Assembly: GCA_017354895.1 (NCBI GenBank)
Contig: CP071497.1
Coordinates: forward strand, 62,001-126,000
Reading direction: 5' to 3'
Source of the DNA: Podospora comata
Taxonomy: Eukaryota; Ascomycota; Sordariomycetes; Sordariales; Podosporaceae
DNA: 64,000 nucleotides
This document shows positions 10,851 through 20,360 of the stretch, piece after piece. Every line of letters starts with the position of its first letter. Position 1 is the first letter of the stretch. The notes under the pieces are model-generated. The model was not told the origin of the DNA. It searched no databases and saw only the letters and a list, made by a program, of their open reading frames with translations. Position numbers and translations under genes: made by a program.

Positions 10851-12102
10851 ATGGACAGCAAGACGGTGTCTTCCCGCCTGCGAGAGCTGGTCAAGGTTCG
10901 TGCCCTTATCCTTTCCCTCGTCTGCCACGATGCTAACATTGCTATAGTTTCTCGGAACAGTCAAGGGCGATCTCGCCAACGTCACCGGACCTCCCTCCCT
11001 CCTCGCTCCCTCGTCCGTCGTTGAAGTCGGCCACTGCTGGGCCCAGCGTCCTGCCGTCTTTGCCGCCCCTGCCCACGAGCCCCTCCCCGAGAAACGCTCC
11101 CTGCTCGTCCTCAAATGGTTCCTCGTTGCTCTCAAGAGTCAACTCTACGTCGCCGGTTCCCCTGGCCCGCAAGCCGTCTCGATCAAGAAGCCCCTGAACG
11201 CCTTTCTCGGAGAGCTATTCCTTGCATCGTGGACCGACGAGGAAAACAAGGCATGCACCGAGCTCATCGCCGAGCAGGTATCTCACCATCCCCCCATTAC
11301 GGCGATGCACGTCATCGACCGTCAAAACGGTGTCAGGGCCGACGGGTACGCTAGGGTGGAGATGACATTCAACGGAAACGTGAACATCAGACAGGTTGGG
11401 CATGCAATGGTGCACATTGATCGATATGACGAGGATCATTTAGTGCCGCTGCCAGATGTGAAGATCAGAGGATTCTTGGGCGGGTGCATGTACCCAGAGA
11501 TCACTGGGACGTATACCCTGCACTCGAGTGGCGGGTACGTGTCTCAGGTCAAGTTTTCTGGAGAGGGGATGATCAGGGGAAAGAGGAACTCCTTTGAGGC
11601 AAAGGTGTACAAGAAGGATGATACCAAACAGAGGGCCATTTACACTCTCTCGGGAGTCTGGAGCGACGGGTGGGTGGTCAAGGATGCGCAAACTGGGGAG
11701 GTCCTGGAGATGTTCAAGCATGACGCGGTGGAGAATGAGCCGGTGCCCATGGATATCGTTCCGGTGGAGCAGCAAGATGACTGGGAGAGCCGTAAGGCGT
11801 GGGGCAAGGTGTTGAATGGGATGGCCATGGGTAATCTCGAGGCTGTCACGCGGGAGAAGACCAAGATCGAAAAAGCGCAGAGACTGATGAGGGCTTTTGA
11901 GGAGTCAAGGGGCGAGACATGGGAGCCGCTGCTCTTCCAGTCCATTTCAGCGGATGATTTTGAGGTATTCCATCGCTCGGCAGATGGTACGGGTCATCAG
12001 TTGGCTGATGAGAGAACCAAAGGGGTGTGGAGAGTGAAGGATACGCAGGTCAAGAACCTCCAGAGGCCATTTAGAGCTGGTATCACGCCGCTGGGGTATT
12101 AA
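10851..12102 (+). CDS. KES1: Oxysterol-binding protein homologue (Kes1/Osh4 type)
   Basis: Lipid-transfer protein that exchanges ergosterol and PI4P between membranes and restrains Golgi PI4P signalling (known for yeast Kes1/Osh4). Two exons: 10851-10895 (15 codons) and 10948-12102, with a 52-bp intron carrying a TGCTAAC branch site; total 399 residues. The family fingerprint EQVSHHPP is intact at about residues 124-131. It is preceded by the KPLNAFLGELF segment at the tunnel entrance, where the short N-terminal helix and LGTVKGD form the lid. The tail ESRKAW...EKTKIEKAQR near residue 300 is the conserved C-terminal helix. There is no PH domain, ankyrin repeat or FFAT motif, so this is the short cytosolic class. 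Length is near that of the yeast protein (434). Confidence 0.93.
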
Positions 12103-13090
12103 TGCTAGTGAGTTGATATGGGTTCCACATAGCGTAGGCGTTGGTGGCTGTTTGTTGTTTTGGATGGATAGCGATATCGGACATGGTTTATTCACACGAT
12201 TGATTATAATTCTATTATCGCTGTCTTCATTCTGTGCACGTCGGCCAACGCCATGAGCTTTTTTTAACTTTCAGTCGTCGTATTCAATTGTATCGAGTCG
12301 AACTGTCATACAGGGAGGGCTAGGTTCTAGGATAATTCGCTATCTGTGCCATACACTGCACCCTCTAGACTTTAGACTATCTGGTGTGTAACTACAAAAT
12401 ATGCGCCACGCCAATCCTGGACTATCTTATGACAACTTGACTCATAGGTTGACTTATAGACAGACTTGCTCGAGGAGAGGTGATATTCACCATGTTCGAC
12501 ATATCTGTCCAATTACAATACTCCAGGGTCACAAACGTTATTTTTCATGACTTTCCAGGGCCACAGTAAGGGGGGGAGCCACTTATGAAAGTGTCACACC
12601 AGGTCACACTTCTAGTATTTTCTATGGGAGTCTACTTGGCCTTGCATTTCCACAGCCTTCGACGCTTAGGCTAATATTTTCTGTTAAGTGAAGACACTTG
12701 GCCTTGGCCTGGCCTCGGCTACTCTCACAAAATACTGGCTAATTTCTGGCATTCAAGCCTGGTTTATTGAGAGTGCTCCCCCTTGTGCCCCCCTTGTTAG
12801 GTGGCCTTGGCAAGTACCAGACGAACGTTTATCATCCTAGAGGGTTGTACAATCATCTTCACAAGCGCCGCTCAATGTGACAGGTCAATCTTCTTCACAT
12901 AAGGTAACCCCTGGTTAATTGGGTAGGCAGTAACAAGTTTTTGTTGCAACCTGCGTGGCAACAGAGTGAGGATAAAAACTGCATTTCAGCATGCTCATTG
13001 GCCAGACCAAACATCTCGACCTCTTTTATTGTTGAAAAGGAGGGTGACATTTCCGCCAGATTCAACTACCAGTTCGTAAATCCTGCAGCC
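12103..13090. other. Gene-free spacer after OSBP gene
   Basis: About 1 kb with moderate AT content, no open frame of note and no recognisable repeat boundary. It includes a purine/pyrimidine patch (GTAAGGGGGGGAGCC near 12567) and a local run of GGCCTTGGCC-like words at 12700-12720. No terminal inverted repeats were found by eye. Confidence 0.4.
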
Positions 13091-13192
13091 AAGCTAGAAA
13101 ATTAAATTAATAATAAATTAATATTCAATCATGATTCAATAATTAAATATTCTATTTGTTCCATGTTTAATTCAATTGCTTAATTATTTCAC
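13091..13192. other. AT-rich island
   Basis: About 100 bases composed almost only of A and T (AATTAAATTAATAATAAATT and similar), sharply different from the flanks. It could be the residue of RIP-mutated repeat DNA, a matrix-attachment or origin-like patch, or simple low complexity. Confidence 0.6.
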
Positions 13193-14345
13193 TATGTACG
13201 CACTAGTTTCCTTCTATTTTTCATCTTTTGAATTTCTTTCTTTACCTACCAAAGTTTTGTGCTACCTGTCCAAGTGCACACCTCCCTCTTACTTGGACTC
13301 GGGGCAAATAGCAGCCTCGCATTATCATTCATCCGCCCTCCTTTCTCTCACGTTATGCCTCGTACGCGCATCTCACGTCGCACATCATCAACTACACTGC
13401 CAGCCCTGTCCCTGTAAGACAGCTTCACGTCTTCTCTACTTGATTTCCCTCTTATCCTTATCCTTCACTGTGCCTCTGCGCACTCAAACCCAAGGAGATT
13501 TCCCAAAATCATGATCCCCTGCCCATTGAAGTTGTCCATCGAAACCAGCCTTTAAAAGGGCTGGGATTCACATCGAAGGGAACATACACCTTAGGACATG
13601 CAAGCTTTTCATAAAGATCTAGCTGCTCATGAATACCCACCATAGAGATAATCAAAGTGTTCAGCTTAATTGCTGCCCTTCACGTAGACTGATGATTGAT
13701 GACCTGAAGGCATAGTATTAACTCCTCCAACCAATAGATATCAATCATACACAGAATCAGGCATCCCCTTTGCCACCACTTGAGGCCTCCCTGAGGCTAT
13801 CCCCTGTTCGAAAGGCCACACACATCGAGCGGCATATCCCTCAGGGCGTGGTGAGACGTGCATATTCACCCTCCAGTGAGAATCAGGAACGCGCGCTATC
13901 ACGAGGTCTGGACTCGTTTGCCCTGCGGCACACTCTTCGTTTTGGCCACATTTTCACACACACACCTCACCGCGGTGGCTCTTACCCCCAAATACCAACT
14001 CCTTCCACACCTTCCCCAATTTGCACATCGTCGTCGTCTTCCCTCCTCCTACCTGCCCGCTACAAAAAGGCGAGGCAAATCGCGCCTCCCTTTTCAGGGA
14101 TCTCCATTCTCGCCGGCTCGCCATACCTTACTGGTTCACGGGGCACCACACCCACTCGCTACCTCCTACCAAAAAGGATACGCCATTCATCACCAATCTC
14201 ATCTCAGCGTCCTTACACAAATCGCCCTTTCTTACATACCACCAGCCGCACTTACACCGCACAACCTCACATAAATCGTGGTATGTATTATTGTGCATTT
14301 ATTTAATACACGCCTATGCAGCACCATGCATAAATATTTATCTTC
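13193..14345. other. Pyrimidine-rich spacer, no gene recognised
   Basis: C/T-rich on the plus strand. Several overlapping open frames on this strand exist only because the composition lacks purine-rich stops; they show no protein motif. A 57-codon minus-strand frame (13509-13679) looks slightly more protein-like but is flanked by stops and not recognised. Confidence 0.4.
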
Positions 14346-14605
14346 TATCCTTATGCAGCATTCTTGGCATATATCCTCTCTCTTCTTTTCTGTCTAATCC
14401 GAGCTCTATCCCAACATTCTGTCTTTTTTCCCATTTTAATCTGAGCTCTGTCCCAGCATTCCATGTCTTTTTCTTTCTTATAGTCTGGGTTTTCTACTCA
14501 CATTGTCCACCCATTTCTTTTTTTCTTTTTCAATTTAAAATCTATTCTAGTATTCTCTGTCTTTCTTTTTTCATTCTGAACATTACCTCTTGTTCTCGGC
14601 ACGCC

Positions 14606-14655
14606 ACCCGGCGAAGGCGGATGAGATAGGGCGATCTTGGAGCCTTGACGACCCA
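14606..14655 (+). repeat. 50-bp GC-rich box, copy 1
   Basis: Begins ACCCGGCGAAGGCGGA and ends CTTGACGACCCA. It matches 14767-14815 at roughly four of five positions and stands out as GC-rich inside the surrounding T-rich repeat. Confidence 0.6.
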
Positions 14656-14766
14656 AACTTCATCCCAGTCCTCTCTATCTATCACCTTTTATTATTCTAA
14701 GCTCTATCCCGATATTCTCCATCCTTCTTTCTCCAGTTTAAGCATTCCTACTGTGTTTAATACACT

Positions 14767-14815
14767 ACCCGGCGAAGGCGGAAGGGACAGGTGGCTTTGG
14801 AGTCTTGACGACCCA
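14767..14815 (+). repeat. 50-bp GC-rich box, copy 2
   Basis: Second copy, starting 161 bases after the first, with the same ends (ACCCGGCGAAGGCGGA and CTTGACGACCCA). A partial, weaker third copy may be present near 14985 (GGGCGGGACGACTTCAGAGTC). Confidence 0.6.
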
Positions 14816-15634
14816 GCTCTATTCCTACAAGGTACCCTCTGCCTTGGTGTATTCCAGTCTAAACTCCATGCCAGTCTTTGCTGCCTCTTTTTCTCTCTTA
14901 GTCTAACCTTCCGCTATCCCAGAATCCTCTTTTCTTTCCTTCTCCAGTTTATATTTTTGCTATAATTCTTAATCGCCAACTTAGGGCGGGACGACTTCAG
15001 AGTCTTATCAAGTATCCTACTTTACTTCTTATACGTTTATTCCAAGCCCTATCTCAGCATTCCCATGCTCTTTCTTTCCTTCATTCTATATATTCATGTC
15101 TTATCTCAGCATTCCCACTCCTTCTTTTTTTATCGAAATATTCTCTTCATTCTATATATTTATTTCTTATATTTCGTTCCAGCGCTATTCCCCATTATGT
15201 GTTCCTTCTTCTTCTAGTCTCCACACTCCCAGTATTCTCTACGTATTTTCTCTCCTTTAGTCTAGGCATTACCTATCTCGCGCCGTCCCAGCCATCTATC
15301 TTCTTTTCTTAAGATCTTTTAGTTATATATTAGCATTCTCCACCTTTTTACTTCCAGCCGAACCTCTACTCACACTTTTGAAGACCGTATCACATCTTGA
15401 TACCAACGTCCACCCATAATCCCCTATTTCATATATTCACTTTTCATACATTCCATACCTTTTGTATGTCTACAGATATTATTTCTTGCTTCAAGTTCAA
15501 GCTTTTCAAGTTTCAAGTTTCACCCCTACTAGTCCAAGCATTGATATTTGCCAGTCTCAGCTCCTATTACCATCAGTCCAGCCTTCCAGGTTATTTATTC
15601 CACATCACTGACCTTCTCCCAGCCACAGTTATTG

Positions 15635-17139
15635 ATGCCTACCCCGAAGAATGATCGCGAGTCGCGCGACCACAGTCGAGGCGGTCACGTCAACTCAAGA
15701 GGTAGTACTCGGCACCCTCAGGTGTTGAATGCGGTATGTCTTGACTTATGGTTAATCCTACCATTGCGCTAACACTGTAGTAGGCAGTTCCATCAAGAAG
15801 ACGGGTTATTCCGCCTATTAGATCGCCACGGATGCGTGCCGACCTGTTGGCAGCAGCGCAGGAAGCCCAGGCATCTGCGGCTGAGAATGTCGCAATGGAG
15901 GCACCGGTTACCGAAACCACGGCCGTTCAGGTTCAGACAGGCCCCGGCGTGGCATCAAGCACGTCTGGACAGAACGAAGCATCGGGGTCCCCACCTGTCA
16001 ACGAGCCTTCAGATCCGGACCCGGCTTCTCAGCAAGTCCAAATCTGGACTGGCAGCCTGTCTGAGGGTGTGAGGCAGGTCACGATGCTGGTCACCAAATC
16101 CAAGCCCGGCAGGACCGACGTCAGCGCGGACCAGCTCAAGCTCTATCAGGAGTCGGCGAGAGCCTTCTTCTGGTGGCTGGAGTTCGATGCCGTGGTCAGG
16201 CCGTCATTCAGGGATGTCCATCACCTCGACCAGGTCATGAACTTAGTCCGCAACTCGACAAACCTAGGCATTCCTGCTGACATCAAAGAGGCGGCAAATG
16301 CGGTTCGTTTGAGGTTTGAGGAAGACAACTGGGGCCAAGGCGACGAGGGCTATGCTAGTGACGTTAGCACCGACGTGGACGCGGGTCAGTCTCGTATTGT
16401 CTCACCCCGCTCTCCGGGGCGAGCGTCAAGCGGCGGAAACAGGGCAGTTGGTGTCAGTGTCATCCCTCAGCCTCCCGTCAATCACCCAATCTACGGCAAA
16501 GGCGGAATCATGCACAGCGTGGTTTGCTACCGAAGCCCCAAAAAAGGTCTGACGTACAAGCTGAACCCCGCCTACAAGCACGAAAAGGCCAATGCCGCAT
16601 TCATTGGAGAGGGCCATTTGACCCCTGGTGATTGGTGGCCTTTCCAGCTGGTAGCACTTTTCCACGGGGCGCATGGAAGAAGCCAGGGGGGGATCTTCGG
16701 CTCGGCGTCGATGGGAGTCTATTCGATCGTCATATCCGGCCGCAACAACAAGTATCATGAGATTGACAAGGATGATGGTGAGGTTTTGTATTACTCCACG
16801 GACAACATGGGGGTAGCCACCACATCGGTCGGTACCCAGGCTCTCAACAAGTCGATTGACACCAGACAGCCTGTGAGAGTCCTCCGTGGCCAAGGTCAGA
16901 CCGGCGGAGGCTGGGCTCCTGAATGTGGGATTCGCTACGATGGACTGTACCGAGTTATTGGGAAGAAATTGGTGCCGACAAGGAATGGCGAAGAGTGGTT
17001 CCGGTATACGTTGCGCCGTGAAGCAAGCCAGCGGGATCTTCGCGAGATTGTGGGAAGCTCACCAACTCTGCAGCAGAGGAACGACTACCTGAGGATTCGA
17101 GACGCCTACCCTGGCGTAGCCCGAGGAGTATGTGGATAA
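15635..17139 (+). CDS. SRA-YDG domain protein
   Basis: Predicted nuclear DNA-binding protein of 484 residues. Exons are 15635-15733 and 15784-17139; the 50-bp intron has a GTATGT donor, GCTAAC branch site and TAGTAG acceptor, phase 0. The SRA (SET and RING associated) domain lies at about residues 307-445: GDWWPFQL, HGAHGRSQGGIFG, YSIVISGRNNKYHEIDKDDG (the conserved D-x-D-x-G of the base-flipping pocket), QALNKSIDTRQPVRVLRG and the name-giving IRYDGLYRV. Known SRA domains bind methylated or hemimethylated cytosine and flip the base. No RING, PHD, SET or HNH domain is present. The first 200 residues are low-complexity (Ala, Gln, Pro, Ser), with a possible helical region at about 125-215. It may read or recruit DNA methylation; the role is inferred. 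Confidence 0.9.
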
Positions 17140-18183
17140 GTAGAAGTGTGTTTAAAAGTGTGTTGGTATTTTGGAGTGATGACTGGGTGGCGAGCTTGAG
17201 GCAAAACGAAACAACTGATGATGGAAACAGACTCGACATGCAAGGCTTGCAGGAAAAGCAATGAGTACCTAGTTGGGACTGCAATGATTTTAGCTTTGCT
17301 TGTTATATACCTAGCTACTTACTAGTAGCCTGCGCTGAGTAATAAAGATGCGTTGATTTATATATTTACTATCTCTTTTCTAGCGTGTATAAAAGCCCTA
17401 AGTGATATGTTGGGCGGGTCTACCCCTGAGCCCCTGAGCCCTTGAAGCTTTAAGGTACCTAGGAGAATTGTCTGACACAGACGATGACTTTCAGAGGCCT
17501 TGTCCTATATTTAGGATTATTTTAAGAGTAGACTGGATTTAGGCTGCTCTGTAGTACTTGTGTCTAAGTTTGATAACTTGTCTTTCGCCAAAGTATGTGT
17601 GGTATAATCAAAAGTTTTGTATGCAGTAAGAACAGTGTCTCATTTCCAGAATTGAGGTTCCGGCTGCCTTGAAGCCCCCTGAGGGCAGCCTTCACGTGAT
17701 TCCTATGGGACTAACGTTGGTCTTCCTCAGGCGCACTTCCCAAACTGCCGGTAACGTTTGAATCTGTCCCAACTCGTGAAAAAACCGTCCGAACTCTCTG
17801 CATGGTCGTCCCAACTTGTGTCACCCTTGGTATTGGGATACAATAATGACATTGTCCAGAAAAATATCAAAGTATGGAAGAAGTATGCACAGAAATGAAA
17901 ACTGCCTGCGCGAGCTTGGGCCATAGTCGTCAGTCTTCTACAAGCCTTGGGGCAGAGCAAATGGGGCAGGGACACCTTCAAATGGCCCAAAAGTGGGCTT
18001 GCTTAGAAAGACTCTCAGTGTGGGAAAGATACCTAATCCCTGGGCCGATCTGAAATCCCATTGGCCTTGGTAGGTCATTTGAATAAACAGCATGGTCAAG
18101 CGAGGGGATGCGTCCAGCTTCAGTACAGTTTCATTGCTCTGAATTGCTATTGCCGTAGTGTACCATCTTCTACCACCTGCAAC
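17140..18183. other. Intergenic between SRA gene and F-box gene
   Basis: No gene recognised. An inverted repeat GGCTGCC (17662-17668) / GGCAGCC (17684-17690) could form a small hairpin. CACGTG occurs at about 17694. The last 150 bases should hold the F-box gene promoter. Confidence 0.4.
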
Positions 18184-20330
18184 ATGGCGCCTACGATACG
18201 CTCCAGACTTCGGAATAGTCTATTTCGACGGCAGCCGACAGTCATTTTAGCCCGCACACCTCGTGCGGCCGATCCTTATTTGCCATCATTCTCTCGGTTG
18301 GCCGATGAGCTTGTCTTACACATCATCGAGATTGTCCATGTCAGCAGTCCACAGGATTTATTCAATGTTGCGCTGGTCTGCTCCGATCTCTATGTGAAGG
18401 CTCGATGCCTCCAACACCGCCTCCTCGCTCTTGACTTCCCCAGGCACACCAAGATTACGCTGACAAGTCTCATCTTCGAGATTTGGAGCGAGGACAGCTC
18501 ACCTGGCCGTGTGGCGGCTCACCGTCTACAATACATGCAACGCATCGACCTCTTGTCTGCCATTCGCACACTCGACGTCTCCATCCCCAGTGTTGGGGGA
18601 GAACCTCTCTCAGTGCAACAAATAGCCCACGCCAACAAAACGCGACAGTGGAAGTTCCTCCGAAAGCCCAAGACACCAAGCCAGGACCCAGGAATGGATC
18701 AAATGGTGAAAAGGTACCCGATCTGGCCCCTCGCCTTCGGCCAGTACCATCCCAATCCATCATGCCTATCGTCAACCCCTCTCATCAACTCGATACCAGA
18801 TCTGCGCGACATCCACTGGCATTGCCGGCACGTCCACAGCGCCCTCCCCCTCCCAGATACTTTTTCCTTCCTCATAACCAATTCCAAAAGCCCCCCCATC
18901 AACCTTCACCTCTCCATCACCACCAGAGACGACCGACGTCCCAACCCACGCCTCCTCCAGCTCCTCTCCCAGCTCTTGACCTACCCGCTGACCCCGAACC
19001 TGACCTCACTTAAAATCAACATAACCTACTACACCCAAAACTACACCCGCCAAATCCTTCACCCCCTAAAAGCCATCCTCTGTTACGCTCCTATCTGCAA
19101 AAGCTTTCTCTCAACATCTGGTACCACCGCGGCGCCAGCGGCGCGGGCACTCTAGACGAGAAATACTTTGGCTTCGGCTTCACATCAGCCGAAAAACTTG
19201 CCACCAAAAGGCTAAAGCATCTTACAATCCACGCCTACCCATTTGGCCGCCCTGCCGTGGCAGGCGAATCAAATTGGAACACCGAGGGCTATCCACCAAA
19301 TACATCCCCGGAGGTCGACTACTGGGCCAGAGAATTTTCCTGGGGAGCACTGGAGACGCTCCAGCTGTTGGACGTGGGGTGGATGGGGACAGACAAGATA
19401 TTTGCCAGTGTGGAACTAGCGGGCAAGCTGGGGACCTTGAGAGAGCTGAAGCTGGATGGGCTGTACGGACCTGGGATGAGGCCCTCGCAAGTGGAGGGCT
19501 CGGCTAACAGAGGCTATGTTGAAGGGATCTGGGGTTTCTTGCGGTACTTGCCACAGAGAAAACTGGAGCACATCAGTTTGCCGTTTGTAGGGGGAGATGT
19601 TATTCCAGTGGAGGCAGTTACGTGGTTTGGAAACACATTGACGAGACTGGATATCACACGTTCTGCAATGACAGAAGATGATCTTTGGGTTTTGGGGAGG
19701 AACCTGCCGCGGTTGCGGGAGCTGAGGATTTGGTGTGAGAGGCAACACCGCCAGTCGGATCATGGCGATGGCGGTGAGGGCAGATGGCCGGAAACAACGT
19801 TTGGTGTGCTGGCTGATGTAGACAACTTTCCGTCTTTGCGAGATTTGCACCTCACCTTTGAACTTGGGTTCAAAGAGAAGCAGATACAGCCGCCGTTGAC
19901 CGAGACGATACATGGTGGTCGTCGCAGTGGTCATAAAAGCCCTTCTCTGCAGCGGGTACATTTGTCCGCCGGAGATCTTCCAAAGAGGAGGAATGACCCA
20001 AGCCGCTTTCGAGGCTTCCTGGATGCCGAAGAAAGAGCAAAGGCCTCTGCTAAAAACGCGATGAGCTTTGTATGCTCCCCACATCTTGATACCGGAGGAG
20101 TGAAAATCAAATGTCCTAAATTGGTCAATGCTGGGTTGTCTGAGGAGAAACTACAAAGAGCGTGGGCACTTGTGATAAAATATCAAGTCGGGGATCATGG
20201 AAACCGAAAGAGTCAAGAATTAGAAGACAAGGCAGTGGCAATCTTGGAAATAGAGGGCGAAAAGGCGGCCATGGGAGATAAATATTGGGCCCTTGTAGCC
20301 GCACTCAAGGGTCCCCAGTGGGGTGATTAA
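18184..20330 (+). pseudogene. F-box protein gene with one frame break
   Basis: F-box proteins are substrate adaptors of SCF ubiquitin ligases. The start MAPTIRSRLRNSLFRR is followed by the F-box at about residues 38-75 (FSRLADELVLHIIEI, QDLFNVALVCSDLYV). The frame stays open to about 19080, then coding continues one base shifted (SYLQKLSLNIWYHRG) to the TAA at 20328-20330. The second part has leucine-rich segments (LETLQLLDVGW, LRELKLDGLYG, LTRLDITRSAMTEDDLWVL, LPRLRELRIW). No GT-AG pair fits an intron at the switch, which lies between about 19075 and 19095. Joined length would be near 715 residues. Either a recent single-base indel has broken the gene or the assembly carries an error there. 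Confidence 0.7.
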
Positions 20331-20360
20331 CGAGGGCAATTATACGACATGACAGGTCCT

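Larger units (their letters stand above)
14346..15360 (+). repeat. Degenerate pyrimidine-rich tandem repeat
   Basis: At least ten diverged copies of a word close to GCTCTATCCCAGCATTCTC, each followed by a TCTTTCTTTTC-like tract, recur every 40-160 bases (for example near 14405, 14445, 14700, 15045, 15095, 15230, 15335). TATATATT and AGTCTAAG words sit between copies. All copies point the same way. Divergence is high, so this is an old expansion. It directly precedes the SRA-YDG gene and may lie in its leader or promoter. Confidence 0.55.

Noticed and set aside
13091-13192. AT-rich island as a transposon end
   Set aside because: No terminal repeats, target-site duplication or coding remnant; left as low-complexity DNA.
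13509-13679. 57-codon minus-strand open stretch with protein-like sequence
   Set aside because: No start, flanked by stops, no family recognised; could be an old gene fragment but cannot be supported.
17662-17690. GGCTGCC/GGCAGCC hairpin as a regulatory RNA
   Set aside because: Stem of seven pairs with a 15-base loop is expected by chance at this length scale.
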